DNA of 43,984 bases, taken from NCBI GenBank assembly GCA_001871115.1, contig MNUR01000136.1:1-43984 (forward strand), written 5' to 3'. A program made the position numbers and the translations under genes. Origin of the DNA: Elusimicrobia bacterium CG1_02_56_21. GTDB taxonomy: Bacteria; Elusimicrobiota; Elusimicrobia; Elusimicrobiales; UBA9959. Within the stretch, counting starts at the first letter, position 1. Every line of letters begins with the position of its first letter. This document shows, in pieces, positions 16,462 through 24,667 of the stretch. Under the pieces are notes generated by a model. The model worked only from the letters and a program-made list of their open reading frames with translations, had not been told where the DNA came from and made no database searches.

Positions 16462-16590
16462 GAACGCGGGCTGACCGGGTTAGCAAAAGCCTGCCGGAGG
16501 CCTGAGCTTGCGTAAGCGCGAAGGCCGAGGCGGGCAAGCCCGAGCACGGTGTGCGAGAGGCTGGTTTTGCGTTCCGGTCAGCCCGCGTTC
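16462..16590. repeat. 129-bp element with 17-bp perfect inverted ends
   Basis: GAACGCGGGCTGACCGG (16462-16478) is repeated as its exact reverse complement at 16574-16590. Pairing continues inward imperfectly (AGCAAAA against a CGCAAAA complement). Smaller hairpins lie in the middle. It fills the gap between msbA and the ZIP gene and is unlike the 8033/11212 element. Confidence 0.8.
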
Positions 16591-16608
16591 GGCTCAGCGC
16601 TTATTTAT

Positions 16609-17331
16609 ATGGTCATAACTTTCAGTTTACTGGCTTTTATTTTTACCCTGGCAGGTTCTCTGCTGGTGATAAAATACGGCGGGCTCAACAGGAAATTCCT
16701 CGCCTGGTCCCTGGCTTTCTCTTCGGGCGTCCTCGTTTCGGTGGCCTTCATGGACATACTGCCGGCCGGCGCGGCCCTGGACCCGGGCCGTCTTTACGCC
16801 GGCTGCCTGACCGCGCTCCTTATACTCTTCCTGGTAGAAAGCTTCACAGTGGTGCATTCCTGCAACGAGGTCATGGAAGACTGCTATGTACATTCCCTGG
16901 GCACGGTGGCTTTCATCTCCCTCTCGCTTCACGCTCTCACCGACGGGGTCAATATAGCCGTAGGCGCGCAGACCGGCGGCATTCTGGGGATGAACATAAC
17001 CCTCGGCGTGATACTGCATAAATTCTCAGGCGGCGTAGCTCTGGCCTCGCTCCTCCTCAGGAGCGGCCGGCCGCTGCGCAGCGCTTTCTGGATGTGCTTT
17101 GCGTTCGCGCTTATGACCCCGGCCGGAGCCCTTGTTACGACCCCCCTTCTTTCCGGGATCTCGGACCCGGGAATGGCCCTGCTCCTCGGCTTAAGCGGCG
17201 GCTCCTTTATTTACATCGCGATGGCCGACATCCTGCCCGAACTGCACAAGAACCACGATAAGCTCTCCCGGTTCATCTACCCGCTGGGATACGCGACCGT
17301 CTACCTTATCAAAAAACTCGGAACCCTGTGA
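16609..17331 (+). CDS. ZIP-family divalent metal transporter
   Basis: A 240-residue inner-membrane protein with about eight hydrophobic segments. The ZIP metal path is recognisable in helix 4 as SLSLHALTDGVNIAVGA (His108, Asp112). In helix 5 it appears as GVILHKFSGGVALASLLL (His137), where most relatives have HKxPEG, so the usual Glu is missing and the metal preference could be altered. A His/Cys/acid-rich loop (VVHSCNEVMEDCYVH) lies between helices 3 and 4. I start at the ATG at 16609, which directly precedes the first helix; the longer frame begins inside the inverted-repeat element. No clear Shine-Dalgarno. It ends 7 bp before the RelA/SpoT gene. Confidence 0.88.
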   Translation: MVITFSLLAFIFTLAGSLLVIKYGGLNRKFLAWSLAFSSGVLVSVAFMDILPAGAALDPGRLYAGCLTALLILFLVESFTVVHSCNEVMEDCYVHSLGTVAFISLSLHALTDGVNIAVGAQTGGILGMNITLGVILHKFSGGVALASLLLRSGRPLRSAFWMCFAFALMTPAGALVTTPLLSGISDPGMALLLGLSGGSFIYIAMADILPELHKNHDKLSRFIYPLGYATVYLIKKLGTL

Positions 17332-17338
17332 GGCCCCT

Positions 17339-18784
17339 ATGGAACTGCAAGAACTGCTGAGTAAATTCCGCGAATATTCTTCCCAGGATACGACCGTGCT
17401 CGAATACGCCTGGAACTATTCCTCCGAAGCCCACCACGAACAGAGACGAGCCTCGGGTGAAATGTATTTTGTGCACTGCGCCGCGGTGGCCGAGATACTG
17501 GTGGACTACAAGATGGACCTGGAGACCGTGGCCGCCGGCCTGATGCATGACGTGCTTGAAGATACCAAGATCCCCCACGAAACCTTTAAAAAAGAATTCG
17601 GCGAGGAGATCTACGCCCTCGTAGCCGGGGTCACCAAGATAGAGACCCTCAAATTCTCTTCGCGGGACGTGGCCCAGGCCGAGAACTGGCGCAAGATGAT
17701 CCTGGCCACGGCCAAGGATATCCGCGTGATAGTGATAAAGCTGGCCGACCGCCTGCACAATATGCGCACGCTGAACTTCCTCACCCGCGAGAAACAGCTG
17801 GAGATAAGCCACGAAACCCTCTCCCTCTACGCCCCCCTGGCCCAGCGCCTGGGCATCTTCCAGCTCAAATCCCAGCTTGAGGACCTCTCTTTCAAGTACC
17901 TCTACCCCGACGAATACCAGAGCCTCCTGACCAAAGTGCAGCTGCGCTACGCGATGCGCGAAAAGACCCTGGAGGATTTTAAGCTGGGCGTGGAAAAACA
18001 TTTGGGCAGCACGCAGATCCCGCACCGGGTGCTTTCGCGCGCGAAAAACCTCTACTCAATCTACCGCAAGATGCTGCGCCAGGAAAAACCCTTCGAAGAC
18101 ATCCAGGACGCCCTGGGCGTGCGCATCATCACCGACAGCATCATCAACTGTTACGCGCTGCTGGGCACGGTACACTCCGTGTTCAAGCCGGTAGCCGGCT
18201 CTTTCACCGATTATATCGCCGTCCCGAAGATGAACCTTTACCAGAGCCTGCACACCAGCGTAATGGCGCCGTCCGGAGAGATCATAGAGATCCAGATCCG
18301 CACCGAGGAAATGCACCGCACCTCAGAATACGGCATAGCCGCGCATTGGCGCTACAAGATGGGCGGGGACAGCGGCACCGACCGCCACCTGGACGAAAAA
18401 CTCAACTGGCTGCGGCAGTGGATGGAATGGCTGCAGGACCTTTCGAGCCCGCGGGAATTCATAGAAAGCTTCAAGACCGATTTGGAGCTGGACCAGATAT
18501 TCATCTTCACTCCGAAGGGCGACGTGAAGCCGCTGCCGGTGGACGCTACGCCCCTGGACTTCGCTTACGCCATCCACACCGATATCGGCAATACCTGTAT
18601 AGGCGCAAAGGTGAACAATAAAATGGCCCGCCTGGACGAGCCGATGAAGAGCGGAGACATCTGCGAGGTCATAACCCGCAGAAACTCCGTGCCCAAGAAA
18701 GACTGGCTCACCTCTGTAAAGACCGCCGGCGCGCGTTCCCATATCCGCAAATTCCTGCGCGAACACGGCGAATTGCAGGATTAG
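17339..18784 (+). CDS. rel: RelA/SpoT homologue (ppGpp synthetase/hydrolase), short form lacking the C-terminal ACT region
   Basis: It makes and degrades (p)ppGpp. The N-terminal HD hydrolase domain has YFVHCAAVAEI (His46), GLMHDVLEDT (His70, Asp71) and KLADRLHNMRTL (Asp137). The synthetase domain follows (about 215-345), with FEDIQDALGVRIIT, YIAVPKMNLYQSLHTSV and EIQIRTEEMH. A TGS domain (about 385-450, IFTPKGDVKPLP) comes next. The protein stops at residue 481, whereas bifunctional Rel proteins are about 700-750 residues with further helical, zinc-finger and ACT domains that sense the ribosome. The stop is followed by a repeat-filled gap with no continuation in other frames, so this looks like a genuine short form. 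Confidence 0.93.
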   Translation: MELQELLSKFREYSSQDTTVLEYAWNYSSEAHHEQRRASGEMYFVHCAAVAEILVDYKMDLETVAAGLMHDVLEDTKIPHETFKKEFGEEIYALVAGVTKIETLKFSSRDVAQAENWRKMILATAKDIRVIVIKLADRLHNMRTLNFLTREKQLEISHETLSLYAPLAQRLGIFQLKSQLEDLSFKYLYPDEYQSLLTKVQLRYAMREKTLEDFKLGVEKHLGSTQIPHRVLSRAKNLYSIYRKMLRQEKPFEDIQDALGVRIITDSIINCYALLGTVHSVFKPVAGSFTDYIAVPKMNLYQSLHTSVMAPSGEIIEIQIRTEEMHRTSEYGIAAHWRYKMGGDSGTDRHLDEKLNWLRQWMEWLQDLSSPREFIESFKTDLELDQIFIFTPKGDVKPLPVDATPLDFAYAIHTDIGNTCIGAKVNNKMARLDEPMKSGDICEVITRRNSVPKKDWLTSVKTAGARSHIRKFLREHGELQD

Positions 18785-18785
18785 T

Positions 18786-18880
18786 AATCGACAATCGACT
18801 ATCGGGAATCGGGAGTGGGGGAAAATGAAACGCGAAGATATATTCCGCCCCCTTTGATCCCTGATCCACGATTCCCGATT
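18786..18880. repeat. Heptamer tandem repeat pair forming a stem-loop
   Basis: Left: AATCGAC, AATCGAC, TATCGGG, AATCGGG (18786-18813). Right: TGATCCC, TGATCCA, CGATTCC, CGATTCT (18855-18882). Both sides keep a strict 7-bp period and are mutually complementary. The element fills the gap between the RelA/SpoT gene and the GGQ factor gene. Confidence 0.7.
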
Positions 18881-18887
18881 CTTATTT

Positions 18888-19253
18888 ATGAATTTCCACG
18901 AATTTTCAGAGATCACCCCGGTCAAGATTGAGGCGCTGAAGGCGCGCATAACCCGGCTGTCCATAGACCTGCGCCTGATAGAAGAACAGTTCGTACGCGG
19001 CAGCGGTAAAGGCGGACAGAAGATAAACAAGACTTCCAACGCCGTCCTGCTCAAATACCCGCCGCTGGGCCTGATAGTGCGCTGCCAGCGCGAGCGCAAG
19101 CGGTCCCTGAACCGTTTTATCGCCCTCCGGGAACTGGTGGACGAGATAGAGGTGCGGGTCTCACCGGAGACATCCCGTCGCCTTAAAAAAATACAGAAGA
19201 TACGGAAAAAGAAGGCAGGGCAGGCCCGCAAGCGCCGCGCAAAGGCAGACTGA
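18888..19253 (+). CDS. GGQ-domain peptide-release factor-like protein (ArfB/ICT1-type ribosome rescue)
   Basis: A 121-residue protein with one RF-1 peptidyl-hydrolase domain. GSGKGGQKINKTSNAV carries the catalytic GGQ at 42-44, followed by LIVRCQRERKRSLNRFIALREL. There is no stop-codon recognition domain. The C-terminus is a strongly basic tail (KKIQKIRKKK... to residue 121), like the tail with which ArfB probes the empty mRNA channel of stalled ribosomes. The expected function is hydrolysis of peptidyl-tRNA on stalled ribosomes. The N-terminus (about 30 residues before the GGQ region) is short and helical. Whether it acts on its own or with another factor cannot be told from sequence. Confidence 0.85.
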   Translation: MNFHEFSEITPVKIEALKARITRLSIDLRLIEEQFVRGSGKGGQKINKTSNAVLLKYPPLGLIVRCQRERKRSLNRFIALRELVDEIEVRVSPETSRRLKKIQKIRKKKAGQARKRRAKAD

Positions 19254-19342
19254 CACGCGCCGTGTGCCTTACCGCGCCTTCACCAGAATTGTTATTATAG
19301 CGTTAGGGGAAGTTAACCTATTTACGGCAGGAGGATAATACA

Positions 19343-21118
19343 ATGGCAATGAAGTTATTCAAAGGCGCCGAATACCTGATCAGCGAGATTTCAAGCGCGG
19401 ACGTATTCACCCCGGAAGATTTTACCGACGAGCAAAAACAGATAGGGGAAACCACCGAACAGTTCGTAGTCAAGGAAGTGGTCCCGCTCCGCGCCGATAT
19501 TGAAAGCCAGAACTTCGCCCTCAACATAGGGCTGATGAAAAAATGCGGCGAGCTGGGACTCCTTATGATAGACGTCCCGAAGGCTTACGGCGGACTGGAA
19601 CTGGACAAAGCCACCAGCATGCTCGCTACCGAGAAGATCTCGCTGGCCGGCTCATTCTCCATAACCTTCTCCGCTCATTCCGGCATAGGCACGCTGCCTC
19701 TTATCTATTACGGGACGAAGCAGCAGAAGGACAGGTACCTCGGGAAACTAATGAGCGGCGAATGGATAGCCGCTTACTGCCTGACCGAGCCAGGTTCCGG
19801 CAGCGACGCCCTGGGCGCCAAAACCACCGCTGCCCTGAGCGAAGACGGCAGACACTATATCCTCAACGGGACCAAGCAGTTTATAACCAACGGCGGCTTC
19901 GCCGATATCTTCACTATCTTTGCCAAGATAGATAAAGAGCACCTTACCGCTTTCCTCGTTGAGAGGAAGTCCGAAGGGCTCAGCGCCGGGCCGGAAGAAA
20001 AGAAGCTCGGCATAAAGGGCTCTTCCACCACCCAGATCATACTTGAGAACGTAAAAGTACCGGCAGAGAACCTGCTTGGAGAAGCGGGCAAAGGCCATAA
20101 GATAGCCTTTAACGTACTGAACATCGGCCGCCTCAAGCTGGGAGCGGGAGTTGCGGGCGCCTCAAAAACAGCCCTGGCCGACGGCATAAAATACGCCAAC
20201 CAGCGCAAACAGTTCGGGACCGCTATCAGCGGCTTCGGCGCGATCAAAGAAAAGATAGCCGACATGACTGCGGACATTTTCGCCTCCGAATCCCTGGTCT
20301 ACCGCCTTGCGGGCCTGATAGACACAAGGCTCGATACGATAAACAAGGATATCCCCGATTATTACGCGGCGTATCAAAAGGGGATAGAAGAGTATTCTAT
20401 GGAGTGCGCTATCTCCAAAGTATTCTGCAGCGAGGTTCTCGCCTCGGTGGTGGACGAAGTTTTGCAGATACACGGCGGCTACGGCTTCATCCAGGATTAT
20501 CCCGCCGAAGCCTACTACAGGGACGAACGCATCAACCGTATTTTTGAGGGCACCAACGAGATAAACCGCCTGCTTATCCCTTCTACCCTGCTGGCCCGCG
20601 CGGTAAAGGGCGAGATCCCGCTGATGGAGGCGGTCAAGCGGGCGGCGCAATCGCTTAAAGCGCCCGCCGCCGCGCCTGACGCTTCCGCGGCCTTCGCTTG
20701 CGAAAAAGCGCTGCTGGCCGGCCTTAAAAAAACCTTTCTGCTTGCCGCCGGTTCCGGCGCCCGGAAATTCATGGGCGCTATCAAAGACGAGCAGGAAATA
20801 CTGCTGGCGGTAGCCGACGTCGCCATCTATATCTTTGCTATAGAAAGCGCCGTGCTCCGCGCGGAAAAGATACTGCCGGGGCTCAGCGAGAGCAAGAAAG
20901 CCCTGGTTTTGGCGGCGGTAAAGATCTTCACGTTCAACGCGGCGGAGAAAGCCGCCTCCGCGGCCCGCCGTTCCGCCTACTATATAGAGGAAGGCGAAAA
21001 GCTCGCGGGGCTGCTCTCGGCCGCCGGCAAACTGACCAGGTATAACGCCTCCGGCCTGCTGGAAGCCAAACGCCTGCTGGGCAGCGCCGCTATTGAAGCG
21101 GAGAAGTATATCTTCTGA
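19343..21118 (+). CDS. Acyl-CoA dehydrogenase (VLCAD/ACAD9-like, with C-terminal extension)
   Basis: This FAD enzyme catalyses the first oxidation of fatty-acyl-CoA. The N-terminal helical domain (about 30-150) is followed by the FAD/substrate region AAYCLTEPGSGSDA (about 148-161) and FITNGGFADIFTIFAK, then the C-terminal helical domain with YANQRKQFGTAISGFGAIKEK. The catalytic base is in RIFEGTNEINRL (Glu402). At 591 residues it exceeds the roughly 380-residue short-chain type. The additional domain (about 425-591) resembles VLCAD/ACAD9-like enzymes that act on long chains. GGAGG precedes the ATG. It converges on the hydratase/dehydrogenase operon, separated by a shared terminator, and probably supplies its substrate. 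Confidence 0.92.
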   Translation: MAMKLFKGAEYLISEISSADVFTPEDFTDEQKQIGETTEQFVVKEVVPLRADIESQNFALNIGLMKKCGELGLLMIDVPKAYGGLELDKATSMLATEKISLAGSFSITFSAHSGIGTLPLIYYGTKQQKDRYLGKLMSGEWIAAYCLTEPGSGSDALGAKTTAALSEDGRHYILNGTKQFITNGGFADIFTIFAKIDKEHLTAFLVERKSEGLSAGPEEKKLGIKGSSTTQIILENVKVPAENLLGEAGKGHKIAFNVLNIGRLKLGAGVAGASKTALADGIKYANQRKQFGTAISGFGAIKEKIADMTADIFASESLVYRLAGLIDTRLDTINKDIPDYYAAYQKGIEEYSMECAISKVFCSEVLASVVDEVLQIHGGYGFIQDYPAEAYYRDERINRIFEGTNEINRLLIPSTLLARAVKGEIPLMEAVKRAAQSLKAPAAAPDASAAFACEKALLAGLKKTFLLAAGSGARKFMGAIKDEQEILLAVADVAIYIFAIESAVLRAEKILPGLSESKKALVLAAVKIFTFNAAEKAASAARRSAYYIEEGEKLAGLLSAAGKLTRYNASGLLEAKRLLGSAAIEAEKYIF

Positions 21119-21140
21119 TAAAGCGGGAACCACAAAGAAA

Positions 21141-21169
21141 AGAGCCGCGCTAAGCGCGGCTCTTTTTGT
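21141..21169. terminator. Bidirectional terminator between converging beta-oxidation genes
   Basis: A perfect 11-bp stem AGAGCCGCGCT / AGCGCGGCTCT (21141-21151 and 21153-21163) is followed by TTTTTGTTT on the plus strand and by TTTTCTTT on the minus strand. Confidence 0.9.
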
Positions 21170-21197
21170 TTATCACCCTGTTATTTACCCCGGCCCG

Positions 21198-23324
21198 TCA
21201 GACCGGTTTTCCCTGTTCTTCTGCCGCTTTTATCAGGTAAGCGCTGGGAGCGAACCGGGCCGAGCCGAATTCTTTCTCTAAGGCCCTGAGGTCTTCCACT
21301 ATAGAGGCCAGGCCCACGGACTCGGCGTAGCGCCAGACGCCGCCGCGGAAGGGGGGAAAGCCGGCGCCCATTATCATGCCGATATCCACTACCTGCGGGC
21401 TTTCTGCCACGTTTTCCTCCAGGCAGCGGGCGGATTCGTTTATCATTCCGTAGATAAGGCGCTTAAGGGCCGTTTCGTCCGAAATATGTTTCTTTGCCGG
21501 GATCCCGGCCAGGCCGTAGATCTCAGGGTTCGGCGTCTTTCCGCTTCCCGAATAAAGGTAAAACCCTTTCTTCGCTTTTTTCCCGAGCAGTCCTTTTTTC
21601 TTTATCCCGTCGAGGACCGCGCTGACGCGCATTCTTTCTCCGTAGGCGGTTTCAAGTATCTTCGCTACCTTGCAGCCCACGTCCACTCCGACCTCGTCTA
21701 TAAGTTCTATCGGCCCCATCGGCATGCCGAAAGCGCAGGCGATAGAGTCTATTTTATCCATCGCCATTCCTTCTTCTATAAGGAAAGCCGCCTCGTTAAG
21801 ATAAGAGACCAGAATGCGGTTCACAAGAAAACCGGGCACGTCCTTGACCACGATGACCGTCTTTCCCAGGCGGCGTGAAAAATCGACCACGGTAGCCAAG
21901 GTTTTAGCGCTGGTATGCTCCGTCCTGATAACCTCTACCAGCGGCATCCGGTTCACCGGGTTGAAGAAATGCAGCCCGGCTATCCTTTCCTTATTAGCGG
22001 CGTTCTCGCCTATCTTCTCTATGGTCAGCGAGGAAGTGTTGGAAACTATCACCGTGTCCGGCCGGGTATTCTTCTCAAGTTCCTCGAAAACTTTGCGCTT
22101 TATCCCCAGGTCTTCTACTACGGCTTCAACCACCAGGTCGGAATTTTTAAAACCCTGGTAGGTGATGGTGGGAGAGATAAGCCCCATTTTATATTCAATC
22201 TGGTACTTGTCCAGCTTCCGCCTCTTAAGCGCGGATTTAAAGATACCGGCGGCGGTTTTAAGGGCCTGCTTGAGGGCGTCGTAGTTTATATCTTTAAGCC
22301 TTACAGGGATATCCCGCGAGCTTATAAGCTGGGCTATCCCGCCGCCCATGATGCCGGCGCCCGCCACCGCGCATTTTTTTATCCGCGCCGTTTCGGTCCC
22401 CTTCTCCACCCAGGGATACTTTTTGAACTTCTCGCTCAGAAAGAAAACTTTTATAAGGTTCCTGGAAACCTCCGTAACGGCCAGCTCGCCGAAGCCGAGC
22501 CTTTCGGCCAGCAGCCCTTCTTCCAGCGGCCCGCCGTAAGTGCCCTTTATGACTTCCAGCGCTTTGAGCGGCGCGGGATAGAAACCTTTGGTTTTTTTAT
22601 AAGCGTTTTTCTCAGCCTGGGCGAACATCAAGCTCCTGCCCGGCAGAGTGTCTTCCAGGAAGACCTGGAAAAGCCCGCGCTTCGGCTTTCTCTTCTCTCC
22701 CGCGGTCCCGGCCGCGAGCTGGCCGGCGTATTCCGCCGCGCCTTCAACAAGGGCGTCTTCGGGGAACAGCCTGTCCACCACGCCGGCTTTAAGCGCGTCC
22801 TTGCCGGAGATTATCTGCGAGGACATAATCATGTTGAGCGCGCGCATAAGTCCCGCCAGCCGCGGCAGCCTCTGCGTTCCGCCCCAGCCCGGCATTATTC
22901 CCAAATTCACTTCGGGCAGGCCTATCTTCACTTTATCGCTGAAGCTGGCCACGCGGTGCCGGCAGGCCAGCGCAAGCTCGAAGCCCCCGCCCATGCAGAC
23001 CCCGTTTATAGCGGCCACGGTCACAAGGTCGAGAGCGGCGAGCCTGTTAAAGATCTCCTGGCCCTCGCGCGCGAGCCCGGCCGCTCTTTCTGAACTATCT
23101 ATCACCTCTATCTCTTTAATATCGGCCCCCGCTATAAAAATACCCTTCTTCTTGCTGGTTATCACCAGGGTCTTAAGTCCGGCCCCGGCTTTTTTTTCCA
23201 GTTCGTCCAGTATCGCCGACAGTTCCGCCATAGTTTCAGCGTTCAGCACGTTAACTTTGGAGCCGGGCTGGTCTATTTCAAGTATTGCGTCGGTATCTTT
23301 TAGTACAAGGTTTAAAGCGCTCAT
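21198..23324 (-). CDS. Fatty-acid oxidation bifunctional protein: enoyl-CoA hydratase / 3-hydroxyacyl-CoA dehydrogenase (FadB/FadJ type)
   Basis: A 708-residue two-part enzyme. The N-terminal crotonase domain (about 1-190) has GIFIAGADIKEI for the oxyanion hole, and GGGFELALACRHRVA plus GLPEVNLGIMPGWGGTQRL, which provide the two catalytic glutamates. The C-terminal part (about 310-700) is the NAD-binding domain, with VAGAGIMGGGIAQLI, VSNTSSLTI and LHFFNPVNRMPLVEVI, followed by the dehydrogenase dimerisation domain. It carries out hydration and the second oxidation of beta-oxidation. The start is supported by AAGGCGG upstream. It follows the thiolase by 15 bp in one operon, and length and order match FadB/FadA-like systems. 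Confidence 0.94.
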   Translation of the reverse strand: MSALNLVLKDTDAILEIDQPGSKVNVLNAETMAELSAILDELEKKAGAGLKTLVITSKKKGIFIAGADIKEIEVIDSSERAAGLAREGQEIFNRLAALDLVTVAAINGVCMGGGFELALACRHRVASFSDKVKIGLPEVNLGIMPGWGGTQRLPRLAGLMRALNMIMSSQIISGKDALKAGVVDRLFPEDALVEGAAEYAGQLAAGTAGEKRKPKRGLFQVFLEDTLPGRSLMFAQAEKNAYKKTKGFYPAPLKALEVIKGTYGGPLEEGLLAERLGFGELAVTEVSRNLIKVFFLSEKFKKYPWVEKGTETARIKKCAVAGAGIMGGGIAQLISSRDIPVRLKDINYDALKQALKTAAGIFKSALKRRKLDKYQIEYKMGLISPTITYQGFKNSDLVVEAVVEDLGIKRKVFEELEKNTRPDTVIVSNTSSLTIEKIGENAANKERIAGLHFFNPVNRMPLVEVIRTEHTSAKTLATVVDFSRRLGKTVIVVKDVPGFLVNRILVSYLNEAAFLIEEGMAMDKIDSIACAFGMPMGPIELIDEVGVDVGCKVAKILETAYGERMRVSAVLDGIKKKGLLGKKAKKGFYLYSGSGKTPNPEIYGLAGIPAKKHISDETALKRLIYGMINESARCLEENVAESPQVVDIGMIMGAGFPPFRGGVWRYAESVGLASIVEDLRALEKEFGSARFAPSAYLIKAAEEQGKPV

Positions 23325-23339
23325 TTTTTCCGCCTTTTT

Positions 23340-24617
23340 TTATCTTTCAAGAACTACGGCGCCGCCCTGGCCGCCGCCTACGCAGAGGGAAACTATGCTG
23401 AACTTGGAATTTCTCCTGCGCATTTCATTTAGCGTGCCGAGGATCAGCCGCGAGCCCGTGGCCCCTACGGGATGACCGAGAGAAATGCCGCTTCCGTTCA
23501 CGTTCAGTTTGGCAGTATCTATTCCGCCCACGGTTTCAGGGGCGAAAAGATGCTCCTCCGCGAACTTCCTGGAATCGAGCATCTTCAGGCTGGCTATAAC
23601 CTGGGAAGCGAAGGCTTCGTTGATCTCGACGAGATCCATGTCTTTAAGCGCGAGGCCCGCTTTTTTGAGAGCGGCGGGGATAACATAAGCCGGGCCGAGG
23701 CCCATCCTGGCCGGATCCAGCCCGGCATAAGCGAAGGCCCGGATATAGCCCAGGGGCTCGTAGCCCATTGCTTTCGCCTTTTCTTCCCTCATTACCAGCA
23801 GGCCGCAGGCGCCGTCGGTTATCTGGCAGGAATTTCCGATAGTTACCGAGCCGCTGACCCTGTCAAAATACGGCCTTAGCCTGGCCAGGGATTCAAGGCT
23901 CTGGTTTTCCCGCGGCCCGTTATCGTCTTCTACCAGCGTTTTAAATCCGGTCCCGGTCATTACAGGGACTATCTCTTCACGGAGTTTCATCCGGGCGGCC
24001 AGCGCCTTGGCGTGGCTCTGCAGCGCCATCTCGTCCTGCTCCCTGCGGCTGATAGCGAATTCTTTGGCCAGGTTCTCCGCGGTAGCCCCCATATTCAGCC
24101 CGCAGACCGGGTCCGTAAGCCCGAGCGCCAGCGCCGGGACGGGCTTAAGATGTGAAGGCCTTATGCCGCTTAGAATATGTAATTTTTCAAAAAAGCTGCG
24201 GGCTTTCCCCAGCCTCATCAGGGTTTTGGTTATCTCTTTACCGAAGAGCAGCGGGATGCTTGACATCGATTCCGTCCCCCCCGCTATTACTATCTCGTCG
24301 GAGCCGGTCTCTATCTTTTCACAGGCGCTGGTAACGGCTTCAAGGCCGGAAGCGCAGTTCCTGTTGACGGTGTAAGCCCGTTTGCTCTGCGGGATGCCGG
24401 AGTACAGGCTCACCACCCTGGCTATATTCGGGGCGTCCGGCGGCTGACAGACCGAGCCCAGTATCACCTCATCCACCAGCTCCGGGTCCAGGCTGGTCCG
24501 TTCAAGAAGCTCCCGCACGCAGATAGCGCCCAGCTTCTGAGCCGGTATATCCTCAAAGAGCGTCCCGGCTTTCACAAAAGGCGTTCTTATCCCGTCCACT
24601 ATTGCCATTCTTCCCAT
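23340..24617 (-). CDS. Acetyl-CoA acyltransferase (thiolase, FadA/FadI type)
   Basis: This enzyme performs the thiolytic cleavage that ends each beta-oxidation round. In the 425-residue protein, VNRNCASGLEAV contains the nucleophile Cys88, LGHPVGATGSR contains His382, and SLCVGGGQGGAVVLE near the end contains Cys412. VEINEAFASQVIASLKML is the conserved NEAF segment. The length fits the FadI-like group, slightly longer than FadA. GGGAG lies before the ATG (24617). It lies between the ligase-like gene and the FadB-like gene with short gaps, so the three are probably one transcript. Confidence 0.94.
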   Translation of the reverse strand: MGRMAIVDGIRTPFVKAGTLFEDIPAQKLGAICVRELLERTSLDPELVDEVILGSVCQPPDAPNIARVVSLYSGIPQSKRAYTVNRNCASGLEAVTSACEKIETGSDEIVIAGGTESMSSIPLLFGKEITKTLMRLGKARSFFEKLHILSGIRPSHLKPVPALALGLTDPVCGLNMGATAENLAKEFAISRREQDEMALQSHAKALAARMKLREEIVPVMTGTGFKTLVEDDNGPRENQSLESLARLRPYFDRVSGSVTIGNSCQITDGACGLLVMREEKAKAMGYEPLGYIRAFAYAGLDPARMGLGPAYVIPAALKKAGLALKDMDLVEINEAFASQVIASLKMLDSRKFAEEHLFAPETVGGIDTAKLNVNGSGISLGHPVGATGSRLILGTLNEMRRRNSKFSIVSLCVGGGQGGAVVLER

Positions 24618-24667
24618 ATTAGTTTCTCCCAGTTACCCGAAAATCCGCAATTAAGCCGGGGCTGCCC

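Noticed and set aside
21915..23093. 392-residue plus-strand ORF opposite the FadB-like gene
   Set aside because: The minus-strand gene has all catalytic motifs; the plus frame has none.
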